Source of the DNA: Insolitispirillum peregrinum
GTDB taxonomy: Bacteria; Pseudomonadota; Alphaproteobacteria; Rhodospirillales; Rhodospirillaceae
DNA: 64,000 nucleotides
Assembly (NCBI RefSeq): GCF_042665255.1
Contig: NZ_JBHTCD010000004.1
Direction: 5' to 3' (one strand)
The notes under the pieces: generated by a model
Databases searched by the model: none
Told to the model about the DNA's origin: nothing
Seen by the model: the letters and a program-made list of their open reading frames with translations, nothing else
Program-made: the position numbers and the translations under genes
Part shown: piece after piece, positions 1-8,265 of the stretch
Position numbering within the stretch: position 1 is the stretch's first letter
Layout of the letters: each line of letters opens with the position of its first letter

Positions 1-21
1 CGCTCTGCAACGGGATGTGAA

Positions 22-71
22 CCTGCACGCTCCCGGACCCGTGCAGGCAGACCCTGACCGGGCCGGGAGCG
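22..71. other. overlapping inverted repeats beyond the 3' end of cobM
   Basis: Two dyads share bases: a 9-bp stem CGCTCCCGG/CCGGGAGCG (28-36 with 63-71) and a 7-bp stem CCTGCAC/GTGCAGG (22-28 with 41-47). They overlap at position 28, so only one can form fully. They lie just past the cobM stop. No T-run follows in the minus-strand direction, so a simple intrinsic terminator is not clearly supported. Confidence 0.3.
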
Positions 72-83
72 TGTCAAAACCCT

Positions 84-848
84 TTACGCCTCGCGGGCCG
101 GGCGCAGGATGTGGCTGTGGGCGGCGTCATAGAGTTTGGAATCGGTGAATTCGCTGTCGCCGAACACCTGCCCGACCATGATCAGGGCGGTACGGGTCAT
201 GCCGCTGGCTTTCACCTGCTCGCGGATGGTTCCCAGTGTGCCACGCAAAATGGCCTGATCGGGCCAGGTGGCGCGATAGACCACCACCACCGGGCAGTCT
301 TCGCCATAAAAGGGCGACAGTTCCTTGACCACCTTGGCCAGATTGTTGATCGACAGGTGAATGGCCATGGTGGCGCGCGCCTGTCCCAGCGTTGCCAGAT
401 CCTGTCCTTCGGGCATGGAGGACGAGCGGACGGCGGTACGGGTCAGGATGATGGTCTGGCTGATGTCGGGCAGGGTCAGTTCGCGCTGGATGACGGCGGC
501 GGCGGCGGCAAAGGCCGGGACACCGGGGACCACATCATAGGCAATCCCCAGCGCGTCAAGGCGGCGCATCTGTTCGGCAATGGCGCCATAGATCGACGGG
601 TCGCCGGAATGGACGCGGGCGACATCCTGCCCTTTGGCATGGGCGGCGGTGATCAGGTCGATGATCTGGTCAAGATCAAGGGCTGCGGTATCAACCACCT
701 GCGCCGTTGCCGGGGCTGCAGTGACAATTTCAGCCGGAACCAGCGATCCGGCATACAGACACACCGGGCACTGTTCAATCAGGCGAAGGCCGCGAACGGT
801 GATCAGATCGGGGGCTCCCGGTCCGGCTCCGATGAAATAGACGGTCAT
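84..848 (-). CDS. cobM: Precorrin-4 C11-methyltransferase
   Basis: 254 aa, a cytoplasmic SAM-dependent tetrapyrrole methylase that methylates C-11 of precorrin-4 in the corrin pathway (CobM/CbiF family). The N-terminus carries the family glycine motif YFIGAGPGAPDLIT, and GDPSIYGA is the second SAM-binding loop. The ATG at 848 is chosen because it puts the motif right at the N-terminus, as in homologues; the reading frame stays open upstream but adds 24 Arg/Pro-rich residues unlike the family. It is separated from the other methyltransferase genes by about 3.1 kb of unrelated secreted-protein genes, so it probably has its own promoter. Family assignment is firm; C11 specificity follows from overall resemblance and the presence of separate cobI, cobJ and cobL. 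Confidence 0.93.
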   Translation of the reverse strand: MTVYFIGAGPGAPDLITVRGLRLIEQCPVCLYAGSLVPAEIVTAAPATAQVVDTAALDLDQIIDLITAAHAKGQDVARVHSGDPSIYGAIAEQMRRLDALGIAYDVVPGVPAFAAAAAVIQRELTLPDISQTIILTRTAVRSSSMPEGQDLATLGQARATMAIHLSINNLAKVVKELSPFYGEDCPVVVVYRATWPDQAILRGTLGTIREQVKASGMTRTALIMVGQVFGDSEFTDSKLYDAAHSHILRPAREA

Positions 849-933
849 GGCGGGCAAATCCTGTCTTGTGGGGCGCAAATGCCTGCTCCATCCGGCCCGT
901 ACAGGCCGGGGAAACGGCAACAGGGTCGCACCT

Positions 934-961
934 TGCCTGAACTGTCCGTCAGAGGCAAACG
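934..961. other. small dyad between cobM and the secreted protein gene
   Basis: TTGC-CTGA pairs with TCAG-(AG)-GCAA, an 8-bp stem with a 2-nt bulge around an 8-nt loop. It lies downstream of the 94-aa gene and upstream of cobM, both on the minus strand. It could be a weak terminator or a leader structure. It lacks the conserved boxes of a cobalamin riboswitch. Confidence 0.25.
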
Positions 962-970
962 CACAAAATA

Positions 971-1255
971 CTAATTATTGCCCGGCCCGCTGGTCGTATC
1001 TGAAGACGAACTGTCCGACGAGCTATTGCTGTCGCTGTCTTCTTTTTTGGCCTTGACCGCCTTGCGGGCGGCGGCCTTGTTACGGTCGTCCTGCTTGCGG
1101 GCTTTCTCGGCCTTTTCGGCATTGGCCTTTTTCAGCTGTGCGGCCATGTCGGCAGCACCGGGCAGGTCAGCAGCCAGAGCGGCCTGCGGTGCTGTCAGAC
1201 CAATCATGGCCCCGGTAGCGGCAACGGCCAGCAGATGACGGGACAGGAGAGCCAT
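971..1255 (-). CDS. Small secreted Lys/Ser-rich protein
   Basis: 94 aa. Residues 1-29 form a typical signal peptide (positive start, hydrophobic core, cleavage near AALA-AD). The mature part is a charged Ala/Lys/Glu-rich segment, probably helical, followed by a Ser/Asp-rich tail ending in SGPGNN. No enzymatic motif is visible. It is the first of five consecutive minus-strand genes for small exported low-complexity proteins inserted between cobM and cbiG-cobJ. The product should be periplasmic or secreted and largely disordered. I do not recognise the family; a function in envelope stress is only a guess from context. Confidence 0.6.
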   Translation of the reverse strand: MALLSRHLLAVAATGAMIGLTAPQAALAADLPGAADMAAQLKKANAEKAEKARKQDDRNKAAARKAVKAKKEDSDSNSSSDSSSSDTTSGPGNN

Positions 1256-1320
1256 GGGAGAAATCCTTTTTCAGCAACAGGGATGATCTACCCTGATACG
1301 GTCGATGGCCTGAAAACGGG

Positions 1321-1353
1321 CACCCCTCCCGCAGGTGCCTTGCGGGAGGGGTG
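1321..1353 (-). terminator. Intrinsic terminator after the first EHK-rich gene
   Basis: A perfect 13-bp stem (1321-1333 with 1341-1353), C/G-rich, around the loop GGTGCCT. On the minus strand it is followed shortly by GTTTT. Outer GATGGCC/GGCCATC repeats can lengthen the stem. It lies 18 bases past the stop of the gene ending at 1371. Confidence 0.75.
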
Positions 1354-1370
1354 TCCAGGGCCATCAACCG

Positions 1371-1694
1371 TTACTGCTGCGTCTTGGCCGGGGTGGTCGG
1401 GGCCGGAGTGGTGGGGGCTACCTTGTCGGTCGGCGCAACCGGAGCCTTGGCACCATCCTTGGGGGCTTCCTTGCCCTGCTCCTTGCCGTGGTCCTTTTCA
1501 TGACCCTTTTCGTGTTCCTTGGCCTGTTCCTTGCCGTGTTCCTTGGCCGGGGCCTGTTCCTTGGCCGGTGTCGCGGCTTCGGTGGTGGTCGCCGGGGTGG
1601 TGGCGGTGGATGTCTGGGCCGAAGCCTGCAGGGCGACGCCGGAAATCAGGCCAGCGATCAGGGCGGGAGCGAGGAATTTGAGCGAAGTGCGCAT
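1371..1694 (-). CDS. Secreted Glu/His/Lys-rich protein, paralogue 1
   Basis: 107 aa: a clear signal peptide (MRTSLKFLAPALIAGLISG, cleavage after ASA), a Thr/Ala/Pro-rich linker, then a highly charged core of repeated Lys-Glu-His/Gln tetrads (KEHGKEQ, KGHEKDHGKEQ) and a Pro/Thr-rich C-terminus ending in AKTQQ. The product is predicted to be exported and disordered. The His-rich core could bind metal or buffer charge, but no catalytic motif is seen. It is one of three adjacent paralogues; its signal peptide and intergenic DNA are almost identical to those of the next gene, indicating recent tandem duplication. The ATG at 1694 is preceded by AAGGACAT at some distance. Confidence 0.65.
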   Translation of the reverse strand: MRTSLKFLAPALIAGLISGVALQASAQTSTATTPATTTEAATPAKEQAPAKEHGKEQAKEHEKGHEKDHGKEQGKEAPKDGAKAPVAPTDKVAPTTPAPTTPAKTQQ

Positions 1695-1757
1695 AATGAC
1701 TGATGTCCTTGAAAGAGAGAGGCAGGAGAGGCGCTGCGCGCCATGCGATCCTGGGGG

Positions 1758-2039
1758 TTACTGCTGGGTCTTGGCCGGGGCGGTCGGCGCCTTGGCGCCA
1801 TCCTTCGGGGCTTCCTTGCCCTGCTCCTTGCCGTGGTCCTTTTCGTGACCCTTTTCGTGTTCCTTGGCCTGTTCCTTGCCATGGTCCTTGGCCGGGGCTT
1901 GTTCCTTGGCCGGTGTCGCGGCTTCGGTGGTGGTCGCCGGAGGGGTGGCGGTGGAGGTCTGGGCCGAAGCCTGCAGGGCGACGCCGGAAATCAGGCCAGC
2001 GATCAGGGCGGGAGCGAGGAATTTGAGCGAAGTGCGCAT
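1758..2039 (-). CDS. Secreted Glu/His/Lys-rich protein, paralogue 2
   Basis: 93 aa, nearly identical to paralogue 1 over the signal peptide and charged core, but about 14 residues shorter because the C-terminal PTDKVAPTTPAPTT stretch is missing. The same MRTSLKFLAPALIAGL signal sequence is followed by Thr/Ala-rich and KE(H/Q)-rich segments. It is predicted to be exported and intrinsically disordered. The gene and its leader form a 345-bp unit duplicated from the neighbouring gene. Function unknown. Confidence 0.65.
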   Translation of the reverse strand: MRTSLKFLAPALIAGLISGVALQASAQTSTATPPATTTEAATPAKEQAPAKDHGKEQAKEHEKGHEKDHGKEQGKEAPKDGAKAPTAPAKTQQ

Positions 2040-2102
2040 AATGACTGATGTCCTTGAAAGAGAGAGGCAGGAGAGGCGCTGCGCGCCATGCGATCCTGGG
2101 GG

Positions 2103-2432
2103 TTACTGCTGGGTCTTGGCCGGGGCGGTGGTCGCCGGAGCAGCCTTGTCCGTCGGGGCGGTCGGCGCCTTGGCGCCATCCTTGGCGGCGTCCTTCGGGG
2201 CTTCCTTGCCCTGCTCCTTGCCGTGGTCCTTTTCGTGACCCTTTTCGTGTTCCTTGGCCTGTTCCTTGCCATGGTCCTTGGCCGGGGCCTGCTCCTTGAC
2301 CGGTTCCTTGACCTCGCCGCTGACCGGGGCGGCGGTCGGGCTGGTGGTTTGCGCAGAAGCCGGCATCATCATGGCGCTGGACAGCAGGCCGGCAACCAGA
2401 GCGGGGGCAATAAACTTCATCGCAGTACGCAT
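2103..2432 (-). CDS. Secreted Glu/His/Lys-rich protein, paralogue 3
   Basis: 109 aa from the ATG at 2432, chosen by alignment with paralogues 1 and 2 (MRT(A/S)xKF); an adjacent ATG at 2435 is equally possible, and AAGG stands 5-8 bases upstream of the pair. The frame is open further upstream, but the extra 86 residues look non-coding. The signal peptide (cleavage after ASA) differs from the other copies (SSAMMMPASA), whereas the KEHEKGHEKDHGKEQ core is the same, suggesting gene conversion of the core. The C-terminus adds Ala/Lys/Asp and Pro/Thr segments. Exported and disordered; role unknown. Confidence 0.65.
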   Translation of the reverse strand: MRTAMKFIAPALVAGLLSSAMMMPASAQTTSPTAAPVSGEVKEPVKEQAPAKDHGKEQAKEHEKGHEKDHGKEQGKEAPKDAAKDGAKAPTAPTDKAAPATTAPAKTQQ

Positions 2433-2435
2433 CAT

Positions 2436-2752
2436 AAGAACCTTGGTCCTGTGAGCCGCTGGAAAGGGGCTCGTGATGGGGCCCAGAGCCAGGATCTGGC
2501 CGTCTGGTATCGCAGGAGGGGCTTCGTTGGTGAAGGTTGGTGTCCCCTGCTGACAGAAAGGAGTATCGCCACCCCTGATGGCAAAACGATGGCTGATTGT
2601 GGCAAGGCTGTGGAGTTTGTGGGGTCTTTTCAAGAAGGGGGATTCACAATTCCGGCGTAATTCCAACGCTCTGCCTGGGCACAATCCCGGCAAACGAAAA
2701 CGCCGCCCGCAAGCGGGCGGCGTCTGGCAGGTGAGGTGCGATGGCTGTCGTC
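2436..2752. other. 317-bp gap: leader of paralogue 3 and terminator of the next gene
   Basis: Nothing convincingly coding lies here. The left part is the leader and promoter zone of the gene starting at 2432. The right part holds the terminator at 2699-2724. Open frames across it are continuations of the neighbouring gene frame. Confidence 0.5.
2699..2724 (-). terminator. Intrinsic terminator of the RcnB/CigR-like gene
   Basis: A perfect GC stem, CGCCGCCCGC (2701-2710) with GCGGGCGGCG (2713-2722), around a 2-nt core, followed on the minus strand by GTTTTCGTTT. It lies about 30 bases past the stop at 2753. Confidence 0.8.
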
Positions 2753-3346
<594 letters not shown>

Positions 3347-3464
3347 GGCGGCCTCGCAGATGGGAAAACGGCCCATCCACTGCCATTCAGATCAGGTGGA
3401 TGAGCCGTGAAACATCAATCGTGGAACATGGGCATTGCGGCCCGGCAGAACAAGCGGGGAAAAG

Positions 3465-3962
3465 TTACTTCACCGCACCCGTAAGGATATCGACGATAAC
3501 GCGTGAGGCGATTTCGACCAGCAGGACATCTGATCCCACCACCACCCGTTCATAGCCCGGACGTGGCGGCAGACGCTTTTGCAGGCCCGGAGGCAGCGGT
3601 GCGCCATAGCCAACCGGCAAGGTGCCGCCGCGCACCACCTGATGGCCCGGCGGGATGCGGCCGTGCTTCACCTGACCCGGTGGCAGCTTGCCGTAATAGC
3701 CGCTGATTGCCGACCGTTCGTTGTCGGCAAACGGCGATCCTCCCTGCGGGCCGTTTTGCGACTTACCCTGTTCTGGTCCGCGACCACGGTCCTGACCATG
3801 ATCCTGTCGCATCTGCCCCTGTTCCTGCCCGTGGCTGTCGCCCCGGTCATCCGGGCGACCCTGGGCAAAGGCTGACAGGCTGTTGAGCAGGACGGCTCCG
3901 GCCACCAGCGATCCAATCGTAGCGGCGGCCAGGCGGCGGGAGGACAAGTGGCGGGTGCTCAT
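3465..3962 (-). CDS. RcnB/CigR-like periplasmic protein
   Basis: 165 aa. The signal peptide spans about residues 1-34 (cleavage after AFA-QG). A Gly/Gln/Asp/Arg-rich disordered segment follows, then the same C-terminal domain as in the preceding gene: GRIPPGH, PLPPGLQKRLPPRPGYERV, VGSDVLLVE, and a final hydrophobic strand. It is predicted to be periplasmic. It is a paralogue of the gene at 2753-3346, with about 120 bp between them, so the two may be co-transcribed. The proximity to cobalt-using cob genes makes a metal-homeostasis role tempting, but nothing in the sequence proves metal binding. Confidence 0.68.
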   Translation of the reverse strand: MSTRHLSSRRLAAATIGSLVAGAVLLNSLSAFAQGRPDDRGDSHGQEQGQMRQDHGQDRGRGPEQGKSQNGPQGGSPFADNERSAISGYYGKLPPGQVKHGRIPPGHQVVRGGTLPVGYGAPLPPGLQKRLPPRPGYERVVVGSDVLLVEIASRVIVDILTGAVK

Positions 3963-4131
3963 GATCGGCGGCTCCAGGCGGAAAGGGTGGGGGCATTGGC
4001 CCCCGGTCAGCTCTGCTCCGGGCGATGTTGTCCCGGTCAGTGTTGACAGTATGCCCGCCGCATAGGGCAGAATTCAGGCAGCACTATGGTTTTTTGGTAA
4101 GGATTGCGTCAGGGCTGCGGCCTGCCTGCTT

Positions 4132-5985
4132 TTACCCCCGCTTCCACTTGTCGCCATAGCCGCGCGGGGTATAGACCCAGTCGCGGCGGTCATGGCTGAG
4201 GCGGCGGCTTTCCGAGTTGCCGACCAGCACCAGCGTCAGCATGTCGGCCATGTCGGGGGTCAGCTCGGCCAGATCAACGATGGTGATGCTTTCGCCGTCG
4301 CGGCCCAGATTGCGGGCCAGAATCACCGGCGTGCTGGCGGGGCGGTGTTGCAGCAGGATGTCGCGCGCCTCGGCCAGCAGGTCGCGCCGCCGCAGCGAGA
4401 CCGGATTGTAGAACCCGATCACGAAGTCGCCTTCGCCTGCGGCTGCAATCCGCTTCAGTACCACATCGCGCGGGGTGAGCAGGTCAGACAGCGACAGCAG
4501 GCAGAAGTCGTGCCCGATCGGAGCCCCGGCGCGGGCGGCGGCGGCCTGAATGGCTGACACGCCCGGTTCGACGCTGACCTCGACCATCCGCCAGTCGGCG
4601 CGGTCTTCGTGGTCCAGCAGTTCAAACACCAGCGTCGCCAGGGCAAAAATCCCGGCATCGCCGGAACAGACCAGCGCCACCGTCCGGCCTTCGGCGGCCA
4701 GATCCAGCGCCTTGCGGGCGCGTTCTTCTTCCTTGCCAAGGTCGGTCTGGTGGCGGGCCTTGCCGGTGGTCAGCGGGCCGAGCAGGTCCAGATACAGGCC
4801 ATAGCCGACCAGATCACTGCACCCGGCAACGGCAGCGGACACGGCAGGCGTCCGCCAGCCATCGCTGCCCGGACCGATACCGACGATGGTCAGGCGACCA
4901 CGCGGACGGCCACAGGCCGCCCCATCAATGCCTGATACCGAGCGGGCGATGGCGCAGGTGGAACGGCGGCTTTTGGCCTTGGGAACCACCAGCGTGCCAG
5001 CAGACCCGACCGCCGCCAGAGCGGCCCCTTCGGCCACACCGTGGCAGCCGACTTCGGTGAACACCACTTCTGACGGAGTGAGCAGGCGGGGGGTTTCTTC
5101 TTCCAGTCGTTCGGGGCTGTAGAAGCGGGCCGGAACGCCCATCTGTTCGGCCAGCGCATGAACGGCGGCTTCGTTGGACTTCACCGACACCGATACCACC
5201 GCTGCGACGGCTGCCGGAGCCAGCCCGGCAGCCTCCAGCGTCTGGCTCACCAGCGCCGACAGGTCACTCAGCGGGGCGTTGCGTTCACAGCCAACCCCCA
5301 ACGCCAGCACCGGCGGATGATAGACCAGCGTGTCGGCAGAGCCGCTGTCTTGCCGGTCGGTGATCCGCAGGCACAGGGCGGCATCGTCCTGTTCGGTCAA
5401 TGACCCGGCGCGCAGCCAGTCAGCCAGTGCCGGGTCCAGCCCGTCGGCGCAGTCAATCCGCACCGGCTCACCGGCCAGCAGGCGGGCCATCAGCGGGGCA
5501 GTGTCCTGCGGATTGGCCAGCGTCCAGCCAGCGGGCGGCTGATCCAGTGCCACCCCCAGCACGCTGTCACCTGCGGTGGTGATGGCGGCAACACCGTGCA
5601 GGGCGTCGGCCACCTGTCGGGCCAGCGCGTTGGCGCCGTGATGCCCACCGAGCAGCGGCACCACCACCGAGCCGTCAACCGCCACCGCCAGCACCGGCGG
5701 TTCGCTTTGTTTGTCGGTCAACAGCGGGGCCAGTGCCCGGATGACAATGCCGCTGGCGCACAGGGCGATGATCGGCTGTCCGGCCTGGAACAACGCCTGC
5801 AGATGGGGCAGGGTATTCTCAAAAACCTCGGCAGCATCGGTGCAGGCTGGAACCCGGCTGCCGAGCACATGCAAAACCGCCGACGGCAGGGCGGCCAGCA
5901 CCCGGCGGGCGGTTGGCAGGGCCACCGGATTGAGAACCACCACCACCGGCGAGGAAGACAACATCAGGGAAGAGGGAGCAGACAC
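4132..5985 (-). CDS. cobJ: Fused CbiG (cobalt-precorrin-5A hydrolase-like) and precorrin-3B C17-methyltransferase
   Basis: 617 aa. About residues 10-200 match the CbiG N-terminal and central regions (IIALCASGIVIRALAPLL, GGHHGANALARQVADAL). About 225-345 is the CbiG C-terminal/CobE domain (LALGVGCERN, SVKSNEAAV, SEVVFTEVGCHGVAEGAAL). About 365-617 is a complete CobJ tetrapyrrole methylase (LTIVGIGPGSDGWRTPA, CSGDAGIFALA, FVIGFYNP). CobJ methylates C-17 with ring contraction; CbiG opens the lactone in the anaerobic route, while CobE is the isolated C-domain of aerobic organisms. Having the full CbiG here beside aerobic-type cobN is notable. It is followed 31 bp upstream by cobI and is probably in the cbiX-cobL-cobI-cobJ operon. 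Confidence 0.93.
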   Translation of the reverse strand: MSAPSSLMLSSSPVVVVLNPVALPTARRVLAALPSAVLHVLGSRVPACTDAAEVFENTLPHLQALFQAGQPIIALCASGIVIRALAPLLTDKQSEPPVLAVAVDGSVVVPLLGGHHGANALARQVADALHGVAAITTAGDSVLGVALDQPPAGWTLANPQDTAPLMARLLAGEPVRIDCADGLDPALADWLRAGSLTEQDDAALCLRITDRQDSGSADTLVYHPPVLALGVGCERNAPLSDLSALVSQTLEAAGLAPAAVAAVVSVSVKSNEAAVHALAEQMGVPARFYSPERLEEETPRLLTPSEVVFTEVGCHGVAEGAALAAVGSAGTLVVPKAKSRRSTCAIARSVSGIDGAACGRPRGRLTIVGIGPGSDGWRTPAVSAAVAGCSDLVGYGLYLDLLGPLTTGKARHQTDLGKEEERARKALDLAAEGRTVALVCSGDAGIFALATLVFELLDHEDRADWRMVEVSVEPGVSAIQAAAARAGAPIGHDFCLLSLSDLLTPRDVVLKRIAAAGEGDFVIGFYNPVSLRRRDLLAEARDILLQHRPASTPVILARNLGRDGESITIVDLAELTPDMADMLTLVLVGNSESRRLSHDRRDWVYTPRGYGDKWKRG

Positions 5986-6016
5986 AGGCAGGCCTTTCCG
6001 AAACAGCAGGTGAACG

Positions 6017-6715
6017 TTACGGCGAGGGCCGCCGGGCGAGGATCATCGAGAAATAGGGCACACCATCGGGCCGCTGCAGGGCCTCGGGCAAGGGCAAAAT
6101 CTGCTGGTCCGGGTGGCTGGCGCGAATGACGCATACCGCCCCCTCGGCCAGTCCGGCCTGCTGCAAGGCTGCCGCGACGGTGGCCAGATGGCGACCAACC
6201 TTGAACACCGCCACCGCCGCCACCCCATCAAGGGCACGCGCCAGATCGGCGGCGGGCAGGGTGGCGGGCAGACACAACAATGGCTCGCTGCCCAGTGCCA
6301 GCGGGCGGACCGCGGCAGCGGCGCAGGTGGTCAGCGAGGACACGCCGGGCACCACCTCGATGCGGGTTGCGGTGGGGACCCGTGGCAGCAGATAGGCAAA
6401 CGAGCCGAACAGCAGCGGGTCGCCTTCGCACAGCACCACCACATCCTGACCGGCGGCCAGCCGGGCGGCGATCTGTTCTGCACCGCTGTCATAGGCGGCG
6501 TTGGCTGACCGACGATCGGGAACAAAGTCCATTGCCATCACGATATGCTCGGCGGTGGCGGGCAGGTGATGCCCGGCAATGCTCAAGGCCACACTGTCGC
6601 CGCGCGGATTGGCCGGATAGGCCACCACCTGCGCCGAGGATAAAATACGGACGGCTTTCAGGGTCAGCAGCTCGGGATCACCCGGCCCGACGCCGACGCC
6701 ATACAGGGTTGCCAT
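6017..6715 (-). CDS. cobI: Precorrin-2 C20-methyltransferase
   Basis: 232 aa, a SAM-dependent methylase acting on C-20 of precorrin-2 (CobI/CbiL). The N-terminus LYGVGVGPGDPELLTLKA is the family signature, LCEGDPLLFGSFAYLL the second motif, and VVPGVSS the third. The ATG at 6715 is chosen because it overlaps the cobL stop as TGATG, which indicates translational coupling, and gives a normal N-terminus; an in-frame ATG six codons upstream is less likely. Length is normal for the family (about 230-245 aa). Confidence 0.94.
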   Translation of the reverse strand: MATLYGVGVGPGDPELLTLKAVRILSSAQVVAYPANPRGDSVALSIAGHHLPATAEHIVMAMDFVPDRRSANAAYDSGAEQIAARLAAGQDVVVLCEGDPLLFGSFAYLLPRVPTATRIEVVPGVSSLTTCAAAAVRPLALGSEPLLCLPATLPAADLARALDGVAAVAVFKVGRHLATVAAALQQAGLAEGAVCVIRASHPDQQILPLPEALQRPDGVPYFSMILARRPSP

Positions 6716-8007
6716 CAGGGTTTCTCCGCACACAGTTGGGTCAGGGGGGCGAGGGTATCCCAGCGGGTCAATCGTCCGACCGGCTGGGTCCGGCTGACCG
6801 CCAGACGGCGCAATTCACCCCCATGGCGGCGGTGAAAATCAAGCACCGCCTGCTCGGCTTCCAGCGTCACCGCATTGGTGACCAGCCTGCCGCCAGCGGG
6901 CAGGCGGCTCCACAGCTTGTCCAGCAGGCCGGGGCGCGAAACGCCACCGCCGACAAAAATCACATCCGGTTGCTGCTCGTCATCCAGCGCCAGCAGCCCG
7001 GCGGGCAGATCGGCCAGCATGGTGCGCAAGGTGGGAACCCCCAGCGCCTGCGCATTGCGGACCACCCGGGCCAGTCGCAGCGGGTCGCGCTCGACCGCCA
7101 GCGCGGTGGTGCGCGGGGCGGCGCGCATCCATTCGATGGCAATCGACCCGGAGCCGGCGCCGATATCCCACAGGTGCGCCCCCGGCCACGGAGCCAGCGC
7201 CATCAGGGTCAGGGCGCGGGCTTCGCGTTTGGTCAGTTGCCCGTCGTGTTCAAAGGCTTCATCCGGCAGGCCGGGAGTGCGCGACAGCGGGCGGGCCCCC
7301 TCGGCCAGCACGCAGTCAATCGCCAGTGTGTTCAGCGCCGGGATAGTCTGGTTGGCCGCCTCCGGATTGGCGGAAAAGTGATCGGCGCGCGCGCTGAACC
7401 GGCCTTCGTTGGTTCCCCCCAGATGCCACAGGGCGGTAATCTGCGAAGGGCCATAGCCACAATCGCACAGCTCTGCCGCCACCTGTGCCGCCGTCTGCCC
7501 ATCGTGGGACAGCACCAACAGGCGTTGGCCGGGGGCAAAGTGCAGACGCAGGGCGGCAACTGGCCGACCGTGGGCGGTCAGGCACAGACAGTCCTGCAGC
7601 GGCCAGCACAAGCGGGCGGCGGCCAGCGAAAAGGCGCCGGGGGTGGGCAGGACGGCCATCTCCCGCTGGGGATCATGACCGGCCTGCTGTAACGCCTGAG
7701 ACAGGGTGGACCCCAACCCGAACCACATCGGATCGCCGGTCGCCAGCACCACCGTCGGCTGCCCTCGGCGGGCGAGGATGGTATCCAGCGTTTGATCCAG
7801 CGTGGTCCAGCCCACCCGCTGCGCCGGACAGTCGGCGGGCAGGTGATCGAGGCTGCGTTGCCCACCGATCACCATGCTGGCGGTCCGGATGATGGCGATG
7901 GCTGCCGCGGTCAGGCTGGCCTCTCCATCATCCCCGATACCAACCACCGTCAGCCACGGCGCGGCGGTGTTTCCCGCCGCCGTTGTTTCACGTGAAACAC
8001 CGCTCAC
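6715..8007 (-). CDS. cobL: Precorrin-6Y C5,15-methyltransferase (decarboxylating), CbiE-CbiT fusion
   Basis: 430 aa. The N-terminal half is a tetrapyrrole methylase (WLTVVGIGDDGEASLT, ATGDPMWFGLG; CbiE). The C-terminal half is a Rossmann methyltransferase with SAM motif LWDIGAGSGSIAIEW (CbiT). Together they methylate C-5 and C-15 and decarboxylate the C-12 acetate. The start is GTG at 8007, supported by AAGGAG eight bases upstream; no better start precedes the conserved motif. Codons 4-9 (VSRETT) contain a perfect parS palindrome. The gene is coupled by overlap to cobI and follows cbiX by 53 bp. Confidence 0.95.
   Translation of the reverse strand: MSGVSRETTAAGNTAAPWLTVVGIGDDGEASLTAAAIAIIRTASMVIGGQRSLDHLPADCPAQRVGWTTLDQTLDTILARRGQPTVVLATGDPMWFGLGSTLSQALQQAGHDPQREMAVLPTPGAFSLAAARLCWPLQDCLCLTAHGRPVAALRLHFAPGQRLLVLSHDGQTAAQVAAELCDCGYGPSQITALWHLGGTNEGRFSARADHFSANPEAANQTIPALNTLAIDCVLAEGARPLSRTPGLPDEAFEHDGQLTKREARALTLMALAPWPGAHLWDIGAGSGSIAIEWMRAAPRTTALAVERDPLRLARVVRNAQALGVPTLRTMLADLPAGLLALDDEQQPDVIFVGGGVSRPGLLDKLWSRLPAGGRLVTNAVTLEAEQAVLDFHRRHGGELRRLAVSRTQPVGRLTRWDTLAPLTQLCAEKP
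7984..7999. other. parS site (ParB/Spo0J-binding centromere sequence)
   Basis: Exact 16-bp palindrome TGTTTCACGTGAAACA, identical to the bacterial chromosomal parS consensus. It lies within the first codons of cobL. Chance occurrence of a given 16-mer in 64 kb is very small. parS sites usually cluster near the chromosomal origin, so the window may be origin-proximal; parA/parB are not in the window. Confidence 0.9.
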
Positions 8008-8060
8008 CCGTTTGTCTCCTTATCGGGGGCCGGTTATGGCCCCCTGTCATGGGGAAAAAT

Positions 8061-8265
8061 TCAGTCGTGCGACTGCGGATGATGGTGATCATGGCCGTGA
8101 TGATCGTGGTCATGGTCATGATCGTGGTCATGGTCATGGTCATGGTGATCATGCTGGTGATGATCATGCCCATGGTGATGGTGCCCGTGGTCATGCCCGT
8201 GATCATGATGGTGATGATGTCCATGATCGTGGCCATGATCATGATCGGTCCCGGCACCGCGCACA
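8061..8265. repeat. Low-complexity CAT/GAT/GGT repeat coding the CbiX His-rich tail
   Basis: Imperfect tandem trinucleotide-type repeats encode His-Asp-His-Gly runs on the minus strand. They are likely to vary in length by slippage without frameshift. The long plus-strand frame through this segment is a by-product. Confidence 0.75.

Larger units (their letters stand above)
1371..2432 (-). repeat. Tandem array of three related genes, period about 345 bp
   Basis: The leader and start region TTATGACT-type block (1696 onward) recurs 345 bp away (2041 onward), including about 60 bp of intergenic DNA (CTTGAAAGAGAGAGGCAGG). The coding core encoding the Lys-Glu-His tetrads is almost identical in all three copies. 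Copies 1 and 2 match nearly throughout; copy 3 shares the core but has a different signal peptide and linker. Confidence 0.8.

Noticed and set aside
849..970. Cobalamin riboswitch upstream of cobM
   Set aside because: I looked for the conserved B12-box elements (GCCACTG and its partners) here and in the gaps 9171-9353 and 20782-20879 and did not find them.
111..974. Plus-strand 287-codon frame opposite cobM
   Set aside because: Gly/Asp/His-rich translation with no family resemblance; antisense shadow of cobM.
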